Positions 32,454 to 41,961 of a stretch of 64,000 bases of DNA are shown piece by piece. The position numbers and the translations under genes are program-made. The DNA comes from DAIMFL01 sp964372215 (GTDB lineage Bacteria; Pseudomonadota; Alphaproteobacteria; Dongiales; Dongiaceae), in contig CAYJQC010000011.1 in the NCBI GenBank assembly GCA_964372215.1, positions 62,001 to 126,000 of the forward strand, written 5' to 3'. The first letter of the stretch is position 1. Every line of letters begins with the position of its first letter. The notes under the pieces were generated by a model. That model ran no database searches and was not told the origin of the DNA. It worked only from the letters and a program-made list of their open reading frames with translations.

Positions 32454-35400
32454 CGGACGCGACGCCGACGACCACGGTCGGGGAGCGGCTCGGACTCGCC
32501 GGGGCGCTGACCCGCGCCTTCATCGAATCGCCGCTGACGCCGCTGCTCCTGCTCGCCTCGATCGCGATCGGCGCGCTGGCGCTCTCGGTGCTGTCGCGCG
32601 AAGAGGAGCCGCAGATCAGCGTGCCGCTGGTCGACATCCATGTCGAGGCCAACGGGCTCCGGGCGGTCGACGTGGTCGAGCTGGTGACCAAGCCGCTCGA
32701 GACCATCGTCAAGAGCATCGACGGCGTCGAGCATGTCTATTCGCAGACCGTCGACGACCGCAGCATCGTCACCGCGCGGTTCTTCGTCGGCACCGACGCC
32801 GACAACGCGATCCTCCGGGTGCATGAAAAGATCCGCGCCAATTTCGACCGGATTCCGATCGGCATCCCCGAGCCGCTGATCGTCGGCCGCGGCATCAACG
32901 ACGTGCCGATCGTGACCCTGACCCTGTCGCCGAGGCGCGACCTGCCACCCGAGGCACGGGCGCGCTGGGACGACAACGCGCTTTACGAGATCGCCGAGGA
33001 GCTGCAGCACGAGATTGCCAAGATCCCGGATATCGGGCTGACCTTCATCACCGGCGGGCGGCCGACCCAGGTTCGCGTCGAGCCGGATCCGGAGCGCCTG
33101 TCGCTCTATGGCGTGTCGCTCAACCAGCTGGTCGACAAGGTGCGCCAGGCCAACCGCTCGTTCATCGCCGGCACGCTGCGCCAGGCCGACCGCAGCCTGC
33201 CCGTGGTCGGCGGCCAGAGCCTGCAGGGCGTTCCCGACATCGGACTGCTGCTCATCACCACGCGCGACGGCCGGCCGATCTACGTCAAGGACGTCGCCGA
33301 CATCGTGGTCGGCGGCCGGCCGGACGAGCATCAGGTCTGGCAGATCGTGAAGACCGACGACGGTGCCCTGACCGAACTGCCCGCGGTCACCCTCGCCATC
33401 GCCAAGCGGCGCGGCGCCAACGCCGTCGTCATCGCCGAGAGCATCGTCAACCATCTCGAGGAAGTCCGCGGCCGGCTGGTCCCGGCCGAGATCGACGTCG
33501 CCGTCACCCGCAACTACGGCGAGACGGCGAACGACAAGGTGAACGAGCTCCTGTTCCACCTGGCGCTCGCCACCGTTTCGATCGTCGTGCTGGTGACGCT
33601 GGCGATCGGCTGGCGCGAAGGGGCGGTGGTCTTCGTGGTCATCCCCACGACCATCCTGCTCACCATGTTCTCGGCCTGGCTGATGGGCTACACGATCAAT
33701 CGGGTCAGCCTGTTCGCCCTGATCTTCTCGATCGGCATCCTGGTCGACGACGCCATCGTGGTGGTCGAGAACATCGACCGCCACTGGGCGATGCGCGACG
33801 GGCGCAGTCGCGTGCGGGCGGCGATCGAGGCGGTGGCCGAGGTCGGCAATCCGACCATCGTGGCCACCCTGACCGTGATCGCCGCGCTGCTGCCGATGAT
33901 GTTCGTGTCGGGCCTGATGGGCCCCTATATGAGCCCGATTCCGGCCAATGCCTCGGCCGCCATGCTGTTCTCGTTCTTCGTCGCCGTGGTGGTGACGCCG
34001 TGGCTGATGGTGAAGCTGCGCGGCCGCGGCGCCGGGGCGCCGGATACCGGCCAGCCGCATGATCACGAAGGGCGGCTCGGCCGGCTCTACCGGCGCATCG
34101 CCACGCCGCTGCTGGTCGGGCGCCGGCGCGCCTGGATCTTCCTGCTCGGCGTCGGCGGCGCCACCATCGCCGCCTGCGTGCTGTTCTACACCCAGGACGT
34201 GGTGGTGAAGCTGCTGCCGTTCGACAACAAGTCGGAGCTGCAGGTGGTGGTCGACCTGCCCGAAGGCAGCAGCCTGGAGGCGACCCAGCGCGTGCTCAGG
34301 GCGGCGGCGCAGCGGATCGCCGATCTGCCCGAGCTGACCTCGATCCAGGCCTATGCCGGCACCTCGGCGCCGTTCAGCTTCAACGGGCTGGTGCGGCACT
34401 ACTATCTCCGGATGAACCCGGAGCAGGGCGACCTGCAGGTCAACCTGCTGCCCAAGGCCGAGCGCGCGCGGGCCAGCCACGACATCGCCCTCGACATCCG
34501 CCGGCGCCTCGCCGACCTGCCGACGCCGGACGGCACCACGGTGCTGGTGGTCGAGGTGCCGCCCGGGCCGCCGGTGCTGGCCACCCTGCTGGCCGAGGTC
34601 TACGGTCCCGACGCCGAATCGCGGCGCGCCGCGGCGGCGACCCTGCGCCGGGCCTTCGAGAGCGTCGACTTCGTGGTCGACGTCGACGATTCCTATGGCC
34701 GGCCGGCCGAGCGCGTCCGCTTCGCCATCGACCAGGAGAACCTGGAGTTCCACGGCGTCGAGGAGGGCGCGGTCTACGACACCATCGCCGCGCTGCTCGG
34801 CGGGGTCAGCGTCGGATATTCCCAGCGCGGCGCCGGCACCAACCCGATCGAGATCTCGGTCCTGCTGCCGAAGACGGGCCGGTTCCTGTCCGAGCGCCTG
34901 CTGGCGACGCCGGTCGCCGCCCCTGGGCCGACCGGCGACGCCGCCCGGGTGGTCGAGCTCGGCGACGTCGTGACGGTCACCCGCGAACCGGCCTCGTTCC
35001 CGGTGTTCCGCCACAACGGCCACGACGCGGAGATGGTGACCGGCGAGTTGGCCGGCCGCTTCGAGGCGCCGATCTACGGCATGCTGGCGGTCGGCGATGC
35101 GGTCGCCGCGCAGGGCGAGGCGGGGGAATGGGGCGCCGGCGGGCCGCCGGAGTTCGGCCTGCACGGCCAGCCCACCGACGAATCCCGGGTGAGCTTCCTG
35201 TGGGACGGCGAGTGGGAGATCACCTACGTCACCTTCCGCGACATGGGCGGCGCCTTCATGGCCGCCATGCTCGGCATCTATCTGCTGGTGGTGGCGCAGT
35301 TCAGGAGCTTCAAGCTGCCGCTGCTGATCCTGGTGCCGGTGCCGTTGACCCTGATCGGCATCATGCTCGGCCATTGGCTGCTGGGCGCCGCCTTCACCGC

Positions 35401-35752
35401 GACCTCGATGATCGGGTTCATCGCGCTCGCCGGCATCATCGTGCGCAACTCGATCCTGCTGGTCGACTTCATCCGGCATGGCCAGTCCGGAGGGCAGGCA
35501 GACAGGGGCATGACCCTGCGCCAGGTGCTGGTCGAGGCCGGGGCAGTGCGCTTCAAGCCGATCCTGCTGACCGCGATTGCCGCCATGATCGGCGCCGCCT
35601 TCATCCTGGCGGATCCGATCTTCCAGGGCCTCGCCATCTCCCTGCTGTTCGGCCTCGCCTCCTCGACCGCCCTCACCGTGCTGGTGATCCCGGCGATCTA
35701 CGTGGTGCTGCGCGATGACGGCAGGGGCTTCGGGCAACCGGCCGCGGGTTGA
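32450..35752 (+). CDS. RND family efflux transporter permease
   Basis: This inner-membrane pump subunit of 1100 residues has the AcrB-type plan: twelve membrane segments in two halves, with two large periplasmic loops. Segment 4 carries the proton-relay-type GILVDDAIVVVEN motif, and the second half has ALAGIIVRNSILLVDF. An early SREEEPQISVPLVDI stretch is typical of this group, which is often of unknown substrate. The GTG start at 32450 overlaps the TGA of the adaptor gene. No outer-membrane factor gene is nearby, so the pump may borrow one. The sulfide-linked repressor in front hints at export of sulfur species or a stress metabolite. Confidence 0.95.
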   Translation: MTDATPTTTVGERLGLAGALTRAFIESPLTPLLLLASIAIGALALSVLSREEEPQISVPLVDIHVEANGLRAVDVVELVTKPLETIVKSIDGVEHVYSQTVDDRSIVTARFFVGTDADNAILRVHEKIRANFDRIPIGIPEPLIVGRGINDVPIVTLTLSPRRDLPPEARARWDDNALYEIAEELQHEIAKIPDIGLTFITGGRPTQVRVEPDPERLSLYGVSLNQLVDKVRQANRSFIAGTLRQADRSLPVVGGQSLQGVPDIGLLLITTRDGRPIYVKDVADIVVGGRPDEHQVWQIVKTDDGALTELPAVTLAIAKRRGANAVVIAESIVNHLEEVRGRLVPAEIDVAVTRNYGETANDKVNELLFHLALATVSIVVLVTLAIGWREGAVVFVVIPTTILLTMFSAWLMGYTINRVSLFALIFSIGILVDDAIVVVENIDRHWAMRDGRSRVRAAIEAVAEVGNPTIVATLTVIAALLPMMFVSGLMGPYMSPIPANASAAMLFSFFVAVVVTPWLMVKLRGRGAGAPDTGQPHDHEGRLGRLYRRIATPLLVGRRRAWIFLLGVGGATIAACVLFYTQDVVVKLLPFDNKSELQVVVDLPEGSSLEATQRVLRAAAQRIADLPELTSIQAYAGTSAPFSFNGLVRHYYLRMNPEQGDLQVNLLPKAERARASHDIALDIRRRLADLPTPDGTTVLVVEVPPGPPVLATLLAEVYGPDAESRRAAAATLRRAFESVDFVVDVDDSYGRPAERVRFAIDQENLEFHGVEEGAVYDTIAALLGGVSVGYSQRGAGTNPIEISVLLPKTGRFLSERLLATPVAAPGPTGDAARVVELGDVVTVTREPASFPVFRHNGHDAEMVTGELAGRFEAPIYGMLAVGDAVAAQGEAGEWGAGGPPEFGLHGQPTDESRVSFLWDGEWEITYVTFRDMGGAFMAAMLGIYLLVVAQFRSFKLPLLILVPVPLTLIGIMLGHWLLGAAFTATSMIGFIALAGIIVRNSILLVDFIRHGQSGGQADRGMTLRQVLVEAGAVRFKPILLTAIAAMIGAAFILADPIFQGLAISLLFGLASSTALTVLVIPAIYVVLRDDGRGFGQPAAG

Positions 35753-35934
35753 GCAACGGCATACCCCGGTCTGCAGGCCGCGACGCTTTTCCACGCGTTT
35801 CCCGTGCCGTGATGCGGAGGTTAACGATCTGTAAACGCTGATCCCTGCCTAATGCATTCGTATAGGAAAGCGAGGGGGCGCCGCGCTGTCGGCCGCCCTC
35901 CGGGGGAGCTCAATGGAGCGTCGGGTCACGTCCG

Positions 35935-37542
35935 GTGGCTGCGGATAGCGTCGAGCACAGCGCCCGACCATCGAGGCTCGCCGGCTTCCGGGCCGTGATC
36001 GGCAGGTGGGCGCCGGGCTGGACGATGCGCTGCAAGCTGTGCTGGCGCATGACCTGGATCGTGTTCGCCGCGATCGTGCTGGTCGAGGCGGTGATCCTGG
36101 TGCCGTCGGTGCACCGCTACGAGCAGGACCGGCTGGCCGCCCTCGACGCCCAGGCCCAGGCCGCCATGGCCGGCGCCCTGGCGGCGGATCACAGCGCGTC
36201 GCCGAACGATCTCGTCAATCGCGTCAAGAACCTCGCCAGCATCGGCGGCCTGATCGGCGGCAAGATCTACGACCGGCGCGGCCTGCTGATCGCGACCTTC
36301 GGCAAGCTTCCGGCCGCCGCGCCCGGCGATCCCGCGCTCACCGACATGCTGCGGCGCCATGACGGCACCGGCATGGAGCGGCTGTGGCGCTTCGACAAGC
36401 CGCGCCCGGTCGTCGTCGTCGCCCGGGTCGACAGCGCGTCGGTGCCCGGCGCGGTCGCCGCATTCGTGGTCCGCATTGCCGGCCTGGTCGCGATCGTCTC
36501 GCTGTTCGTCACCGCCGTCATGATGATCATCCTGCGGCTGTGGGTCCTGCAGCCGATCGTGCGCCTGGGCGCGACCATGGCCGAAGCCGCGGCCGATCCC
36601 GAACATCCTGCGAATCATCTGCTCGGAACCGGCCGCGACGACGAGCTCGGAACCGTCTATGTGCACTACAACAAGATGGTCGGCCGCATCGCCAGCGGCA
36701 TCGCCCGGGTCCACGAGCGCGAGGCGATGCTGAGCGAGCTGACCCGCACGCTCGAGCAGCGGGTGGCCGAGCGCACCCGGGAATTGCGGGCCGCCAAGGA
36801 TCAGGCGGAGCATGCCAACCGCGCCAAGTCGGACTTCCTGGCCAATATGAGCCATGAGCTTCGGACGCCGCTGAATGCGATCATCGGGTTCTCCGAGCTG
36901 ATGTGCGACGAACGCATCGTCCGGCCCGACAGCGATCGGTTCCGCGGATACGCCGAGGACATCCGCCGCAGCGGCGATCATCTGCTCGGCGTCATCAGCG
37001 ACATTCTCGACATGGCCAAGATCGAAGCCGGACAGATGGAGTTCCATCCGGAATCGATCGACCTGCGTCAGGCCGTCGACGCGGCGGTGCTTCTGCTGGG
37101 CCCGCGCGCGAGCAATTCGGGCATCAGCCTGACCGTGCAGATCCCCGCCGACCTGCCGCGACTCGAGGCCGACCCGCTGCGGCTGAAGCAGATCCTGATC
37201 AACCTGCTGTCCAACGCCGTCAAGTTCACCAAGCCGGGCGGCCGGGTCGAGATCGCCGCGGCGATCGAGCCGAATGGCGAGCTGTGCATCTCGATCACCG
37301 ACAATGGCATCGGCATCGCCGCCGAAGATATCGAGCGGATCATGGAGCCGTTCGGCCAGGTCGAAGGCGCGCTCAGCCGCTCCAGCGAGGGCACCGGGCT
37401 CGGCCTGTCGATCGCGCGTTCCCTGGCAGAATGGCATGGCGGACGCCTCGCCATCGACAGCCGGCTGGGCGAGGGCACGCGGGTCTCGGTCCATTTGCCG
37501 CGCGACCGCCTGGTCGGCGCGGCCAGCCGGCTCTCCGCCTGA
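35935..37542 (+). CDS. Membrane sensor histidine kinase (HAMP-HisKA-HATPase)
   Basis: This 535-residue kinase has two membrane segments (about 39-60 and 178-205) flanking a periplasmic sensor of some 115 residues, then a HAMP-like linker, a coiled coil, the phosphorylation box with His307 in NMSHELRTPL, and a HATPase domain with the usual DNGIGI and GTGLGLSI motifs. The GTG at 35935 was chosen because the frame is open from there. A nearby ATG at 35913 is in another frame. No response regulator is adjacent, so it is an orphan here. It lies 182 bp after the RND gene and 97 bp before a pirin gene. Confidence 0.92.
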   Translation: MAADSVEHSARPSRLAGFRAVIGRWAPGWTMRCKLCWRMTWIVFAAIVLVEAVILVPSVHRYEQDRLAALDAQAQAAMAGALAADHSASPNDLVNRVKNLASIGGLIGGKIYDRRGLLIATFGKLPAAAPGDPALTDMLRRHDGTGMERLWRFDKPRPVVVVARVDSASVPGAVAAFVVRIAGLVAIVSLFVTAVMMIILRLWVLQPIVRLGATMAEAAADPEHPANHLLGTGRDDELGTVYVHYNKMVGRIASGIARVHEREAMLSELTRTLEQRVAERTRELRAAKDQAEHANRAKSDFLANMSHELRTPLNAIIGFSELMCDERIVRPDSDRFRGYAEDIRRSGDHLLGVISDILDMAKIEAGQMEFHPESIDLRQAVDAAVLLLGPRASNSGISLTVQIPADLPRLEADPLRLKQILINLLSNAVKFTKPGGRVEIAAAIEPNGELCISITDNGIGIAAEDIERIMEPFGQVEGALSRSSEGTGLGLSIARSLAEWHGGRLAIDSRLGEGTRVSVHLPRDRLVGAASRLSA

Positions 37543-37639
37543 CCGCGCCTGTCGCCGCAGGGCGGTGGCGGTTGCCGATATCGCGCGATCGGTCCAGGAT
37601 GCGCGGCGTGATGAGAAGCGATCCGGGCGGAAGAAGACC

Positions 37640-38551
37640 ATGAGCCGGCAACCCGCCGACGCGCCGGAACGCGCCGACGCGGCGGGCGCGATCGAGATGG
37701 TGATCGAGCCGCGTGAGCGCGATCTCGGGGGCTTCACGGTGCGCCGGGTGTTGCCTTCGGCGCGCCGTCGGATGGTCGGCCCCTTCATCTTCTTCGACCA
37801 CATGGGACCGACGCGGTTCGCGCCCGGACAGGGCATCGACGTCAGGCCGCATCCGCATATCGGCCTGGCCACGGTCACCTATCTGTTCGACGGCGAGATC
37901 ATGCACCGCGACAGCCTCGGCTGCGTGCAGGCGATCCGGCCGGGCGCGGTGAACTGGATGACCGCCGGGCGCGGCATCGTCCATTCCGAGCGCACCGATC
38001 CCGAGCGCCGGCGCAGCGGCGCGGCGCTGCACGGCATCCAGTCCTGGGTGGCGCTGCCCGATGCGCATGAGGAGACGGCGCCCGCCTTCCATCACCACTC
38101 CGCCGATACGCTGCCTGAGATCGCGCGCGACGGCGTCAAACTGCGGCTGATCGCCGGCACGGCGTTCGGCGCGCGGTCGCCGGTCGCGGTGCTCTCGCCG
38201 ATGTTTTACGTCGACGCGGCGCTCGGTGCCGGCGCCACGCTGATGCTCCCCGAGGAGCATGCCGAGCGCGCGATCTACGTGGTCGAGGGCGGCGTGCGCG
38301 CGGCTGGCGCGGAGGTCGCCGCTGGCGCCATGGCGGTGGTCCGGCCGGGCGCCGCGATCGAGCTCTCCGCCCGGGCGCCGGCGCGGGTGATGCTGCTCGG
38401 CGGCGCGCCGTTCGCCGTCAAGCGGCAGATCTGGTGGAACTTCGTCTCGAGTTCGCCCGAGCGGATCGAGCAGGCCAAGGCCGATTGGCGCGAGGGCCGT
38501 TTTCCGGTGGTTCCCGGCGAGACCGAGTTCATCCCGCTGCCCGAGGGCTGA
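37640..38551 (+). CDS. Pirin-family protein
   Basis: This 303-residue bicupin has the pirin N-terminal motif with metal ligands in RPHPHIGLATVTY and the downstream GRGIVHSER stretch, and a second cupin at the C-terminus (about 200-290). Pirins are iron proteins. Some act as quercetin dioxygenases and others as redox-dependent modulators, and sequence cannot say which applies here. The ATG at 37640 follows AAGAAGACC. It is convergent with the VOC-family gene, 15 bp apart. Confidence 0.93.
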   Translation: MSRQPADAPERADAAGAIEMVIEPRERDLGGFTVRRVLPSARRRMVGPFIFFDHMGPTRFAPGQGIDVRPHPHIGLATVTYLFDGEIMHRDSLGCVQAIRPGAVNWMTAGRGIVHSERTDPERRRSGAALHGIQSWVALPDAHEETAPAFHHHSADTLPEIARDGVKLRLIAGTAFGARSPVAVLSPMFYVDAALGAGATLMLPEEHAERAIYVVEGGVRAAGAEVAAGAMAVVRPGAAIELSARAPARVMLLGGAPFAVKRQIWWNFVSSSPERIEQAKADWREGRFPVVPGETEFIPLPEG

Positions 38552-38566
38552 GCGCCGGCGCGGCCG

Positions 38567-38935
38567 TCAGACGGACTCCAGTTCGATCAGTTCGATCCGG
38601 TTGCCGAAGGGGTCGTGGACGAAGCCGCGGCGCCGTCCCGACACTTGCTGTGCGTCATTCACCTCGGCACCGAAATTGCGCGCGGCGGCGAGCACCGCCG
38701 CGAGATCGTCGACGACCAGCGCCGGATGGGCCTTGCGCGCGGGACGGAAGTCCTGCTCGGCGCCGACATGCAGCTCGACCCGGCCATTGCCGAACCAGGC
38801 GCCGCCGAGCCTCAGCAACCCGTCGGGCTTGGGCATCTCGGCGAGGCCGAGCACGGCGGTGTAGAACGCCCGCGCCTGGGCCTCGCCGCCGATCGGCATG
38901 GCGAGCTGCACGTGGTCGATGGCGAGCAGCGTCAT
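38567..38935 (-). CDS. VOC (glyoxalase/bleomycin-resistance) family protein
   Basis: This 122-residue VOC metalloprotein has the paired beta-alpha-beta-beta-beta units. Metal-site candidates are His8 (IDHVQLAM), His in RVELHVG, His70-region AHPALVV and the late glutamate in RIELIELE. The DPFGNRIEL end is typical. Substrate is unknown and could be a methylglyoxal adduct, an antibiotic or an aromatic ring. It is a single gene, and a palindromic repeat lies just upstream of its start. Confidence 0.9.
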   Translation of the reverse strand: MTLLAIDHVQLAMPIGGEAQARAFYTAVLGLAEMPKPDGLLRLGGAWFGNGRVELHVGAEQDFRPARKAHPALVVDDLAAVLAAARNFGAEVNDAQQVSGRRRGFVHDPFGNRIELIELESV

Positions 38936-38947
38936 CGCATCGGGCTC

Positions 38948-39000
38948 CTAGACCAAGGTCGCCCCGGATTGACTCAATCCGAGGCGCGACTCTTGGTCTA
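38948..39000. repeat. Palindromic repeat, copy 1 (strong hairpin)
   Basis: TAGACCAAG (38949-38957) pairs with CTTGGTCTA (38992-39000), GTCGC (38958-38962) with GCGAC (38986-38990), and CGGATTGA (38965-38972) with TCAATCCG (38974-38981). Together they form a nearly perfect 52-nt hairpin. Read on the minus strand, bases 38993-38948 match copy 2 at about 37 of 46 positions. It looks like a small dispersed palindromic element. It could also act as a transcript end or a regulator site. Confidence 0.75.
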
Positions 39001-39083
39001 CCTTCTTGCAGTAGAGCATGATTCATCAATTGCATTGCAGCGGAGCCATCGACGACTCAGGCGCGGATACAATGGAAAATCGA

Positions 39084-39129
39084 AGAGTCGCGTCTCGGAT
39101 CGTGTCACTTCGGGACGATCTTGGCCTGC
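39084..39129. repeat. Palindromic repeat, copy 2 (diverged)
   Basis: This stretch begins AGAGTCGCG and ends in a CTTGG-containing tail. It aligns without gaps to the reverse complement of copy 1, with roughly 37 of 46 bases identical by hand count. Its own pairing is weaker, as expected for a decayed copy. The two copies are in opposite orientation, about 90 bp apart. Confidence 0.6.
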
Positions 39130-39241
39130 CGGCCGGACCCCGACAAGTGCGTCGCCGATGTCGGTTGACCCTGGCCGCCCAGCGGCTCGGCCGCCACCGA
39201 CCCGTGCGCGCAGGCGTGGGCACGCGGCAGGGTGCCGGCGG

Positions 39242-40369
39242 TCAGGCCCGGCAGCGCACCGGCGACAGGTCGGCTTCGGCCACGCCGAGGGCGCGGATGT
39301 CCGCGGGCAGTTCGCCGGCGGTGGCTAGGCCGCAGATCGCGCGGCCCAGGCTCTCCGCCATCATGATTCCGTAGCCGCCTTGGCCGGCCAGCCAGAAGAA
39401 TCCTTCGGTGCCGGGCTCGGCGCCGCACACCGGCGCGCCGTCGGCGACGAACGAGCGCAGGCCGGCCCAGCGGTTGCCGATGCGCTTGACCGGTACGCTG
39501 GTCACCCGTTCGAACCAGTCGACGACGATGGCGATGTCGAGGTCCTCCGGCTGGGCGTCGCAGGGCGGCGACGGCGTGGCGTCGCCCGGCGATACCATCA
39601 GCCGCTCGGCATCGGGCTTGAAGTAGTGGTCGTTGTCGAGCTGGTCGACCGCCGGCATGGCGCGCAGATCGATGCCCGGCGGCAGGTCGATCATGATCGC
39701 GGTGCGCCGTTTCGGCACCAGCCCGACCGGCGCCACGCCGGCCAGCGCAGCGATCTCGTCGGCCCAGGCGCCGGCCGCGTTGACCACGACCGGCGCGGCG
39801 TAGGTTTCGCCGCCGGCCTCGATCTGCCAGTTGGCGCCGCGGCGCGCGATCGATTCGGTCCGCGCGCCGGTGATCACCCTGCCGCCGCCGGCGGTGAGGC
39901 CCCGGAGCAGGCCGTGATGGATGGCGTGGACGTCCATGTCGAGCACGCCCTGCTCGTAGGCGGCGCGGCCGACCGCCGCGCGCTTCAGGATCGGCATCAG
40001 CTCGACCGCGCGATCCGGGCTCACCTCGACGATCTGGGTGCCGGTCGGATCGAGCGCCAGGGTCTGCTCCACCAGGTCCGGCGCCTCGGGCGGGGCGATG
40101 CCGAGCGCCCCGCGGGGGCCGAGCAGTCCGTGCTCGGCAAAGCCTGCCGGCGGGTTCTCCAGGAACGCCAGGCTCGCCTGGTTCAGCGCGCGGGCGACGC
40201 GGTTGCCGTAGAACCGGGTGTAGAGCGCCGCCGAGCGTCCGGTCGAGTGGTAGCCGGGCTGCGACTCGGCTTCGAGCAGGATGACCTTGCCATGGCGCGC
40301 CAGCGCGAACCCGGCGCCGGCACCCGCGGCTCCGGCGCCGATGATGAGAAAGTCGCAGGCGACGGTCAC
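39242..40369 (-). CDS. FAD-dependent oxidoreductase, DadA/glycine-oxidase-like
   Basis: This 375-residue flavoenzyme of the DAO fold has the N-terminal dinucleotide motif GAGAAGAGAGFALA (about residues 10-23), GYHSTGRSAA where the flavin is contacted, and the late GQGGYGIMMAES motif of the family. It probably oxidises an amine or a 2-hydroxy or amino acid. Substrate cannot be told. No signal or membrane segment is present. It lies 39 bp downstream of a MATE transporter gene on the same strand, so both may be co-transcribed. Confidence 0.88.
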   Translation of the reverse strand: MTVACDFLIIGAGAAGAGAGFALARHGKVILLEAESQPGYHSTGRSAALYTRFYGNRVARALNQASLAFLENPPAGFAEHGLLGPRGALGIAPPEAPDLVEQTLALDPTGTQIVEVSPDRAVELMPILKRAAVGRAAYEQGVLDMDVHAIHHGLLRGLTAGGGRVITGARTESIARRGANWQIEAGGETYAAPVVVNAAGAWADEIAALAGVAPVGLVPKRRTAIMIDLPPGIDLRAMPAVDQLDNDHYFKPDAERLMVSPGDATPSPPCDAQPEDLDIAIVVDWFERVTSVPVKRIGNRWAGLRSFVADGAPVCGAEPGTEGFFWLAGQGGYGIMMAESLGRAICGLATAGELPADIRALGVAEADLSPVRCRA

Positions 40370-40408
40370 GATGGGAACCTCGTTGAATGCGGCATGGCGG
40401 GCTGACGC

Positions 40409-41794
40409 TCAGGCGGGGCGGATGCGTTGCCGGGAAATGACATGGAACCGGCCGCCGAGCAACAGGGTGGCGGCGATCAGCCCGACCACCAGTCCGCTCA
40501 TCAGCCCGACCATGCCGAGATCGAAGACGATCCCGAGGAAATACCCGACCGGCACGGTGATGCCCCAGAACGCGACGGCGTGCATCACGGTCGGGACGAT
40601 CACGTCGGCCGCGCCGCGCACCGCGCCCATCAGCACGCCCTGCAGCCCGTCGACGATCAGCATCGGCGCGGCGATGCCGAGCGCCAGCACGGCGACCGCC
40701 TGGACCGCGTGATCGGTGGTGTAGAAGCCGGCGATCGGCTGGCGAAAGGCGGTGACCACCAGCGCCATCGCCACCATCAGCACGCAGACCAGGCCGGTGC
40801 CGACCCAGCCCGCCCGGGCGATGCCGATGCGGTCGCCGCGGCCGACCGCGTTGGCGACCCGCACGGCGGTCGCGGTCGACAGGCCGAGGGTCAGCATGAA
40901 GCACAGCGTGACGACGTTCAGCGTCACCTGATAGGCGGCGAGCGTCGCTTCGCCGAGCCAGCCGGCGAAGATCGTCATGGCCGAGAACGCCGTGGTCTCC
41001 AGCGCGGTTCCCGCCGCCAGCGGCGCGCCGATCTTGAGCAGCTTGCCGGCAAAATGCAGATGGCCCCTCAGCGGCGCCCGGACCCCGAAGCGATGGCGCT
41101 CGGCCATCAGCAGCGCATAGCCGACGATCACCGCCAGCATCAGCCAGCGGGTGATGGTGGTGGCGAGCACGGCGCCGTCGGAGCCCATCGCCGGCGCGCC
41201 GGCATGGCCGAAGATGAAGACCCAGTTGAGCGCCGCGTTGATCGCATTGGCGCCGAGCGCAATGGTCATGCCGGCATTGGGCCGCCCGACCCCCTCGAGG
41301 AACGAGGTGGTGGCCACGTACATCATGATCGCCGGCATGCCCGGCGCGAACAAGGCGAGCGCGCGGCCGCCGCCGGCCGCGATGTCCGGGGTCTGGCCGA
41401 GCCAGGTCAGGATCGCTTCTCCGGCCAGCAGCACCAGTCCGAACAGGATTCCCATCACGGCGGCGATCAGCAGGGCCAGGCGCCAGATCCGGCCGGCGTG
41501 CTCGGGCCGTCCGGCGCCATCGGCCTGGGCGACCAGCACCACGGTGCCGACCAGCAGGCCGGTCCCGGTGACCATCAGGGTCACCTGGGGCGCCAGGCTG
41601 ATGCCGTAGAACGCCAGCTCCTGGCCGCCGGCATGGCCGACCATGATGGTGTCGACGGCGACCATGACGACCAGCCCGGCGCGCGACAGCATCACCGGCA
41701 CCGCCAGGGCGAAGGTGCGGCGGATGTGGTGTCCCAGGCTGAAGGTTTGGACCGGCGTCGACTCGACAACCGGAGCGGGCGGTGGCAGCGGCAT
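40409..41794 (-). CDS. MATE-family multidrug efflux transporter
   Basis: This 461-residue inner-membrane antiporter has twelve hydrophobic segments in two similar halves. MATE-type features are visible, such as VMVAVDTIMVGHAG early in the chain and YLATTSFLEGVGRPN-like text in the middle (here YVATTSFLEGVGRPN). It exports drugs or metabolites using Na+ or H+. It is divergent from the methyltransferase gene (167-bp gap) and upstream of the FAD oxidoreductase gene. The substrate is unknown. Confidence 0.93.
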   Translation of the reverse strand: MPLPPPAPVVESTPVQTFSLGHHIRRTFALAVPVMLSRAGLVVMVAVDTIMVGHAGGQELAFYGISLAPQVTLMVTGTGLLVGTVVLVAQADGAGRPEHAGRIWRLALLIAAVMGILFGLVLLAGEAILTWLGQTPDIAAGGGRALALFAPGMPAIMMYVATTSFLEGVGRPNAGMTIALGANAINAALNWVFIFGHAGAPAMGSDGAVLATTITRWLMLAVIVGYALLMAERHRFGVRAPLRGHLHFAGKLLKIGAPLAAGTALETTAFSAMTIFAGWLGEATLAAYQVTLNVVTLCFMLTLGLSTATAVRVANAVGRGDRIGIARAGWVGTGLVCVLMVAMALVVTAFRQPIAGFYTTDHAVQAVAVLALGIAAPMLIVDGLQGVLMGAVRGAADVIVPTVMHAVAFWGITVPVGYFLGIVFDLGMVGLMSGLVVGLIAATLLLGGRFHVISRQRIRPA

Positions 41795-41961
41795 GGCGGC
41801 GGACAGTACACCAGCCGCGTGGCGATGCCATCATCTGCAGTACCGCCGGCCGGGGTATTCCGAGGGCGGCCCGACCCGGCCGAAAGACGGTTTACGGCTG
41901 CTTAAGCCCGGTCCGGTAGAACGAAGCGGGGGGAGCCGCTCGCGGAACCCGGGAACTGTCG

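Larger units (their letters stand above)
38936..39241. other. 306-bp intergenic region holding two palindromic repeats
   Basis: No gene is supported. The region lies between the start of the VOC gene and the stop of the FAD oxidoreductase gene, both on the minus strand. It must hold the VOC promoter. It contains the two related palindromic elements listed separately, and an AT-richer patch (39016-39045) with a CAATTG core that could be part of a promoter or operator. Confidence 0.5.

Noticed and set aside
32312..35794. 1160-residue open frame opposite the RND genes
   Set aside because: His/Gln/Arg-rich shadow of the pump gene with no motif.
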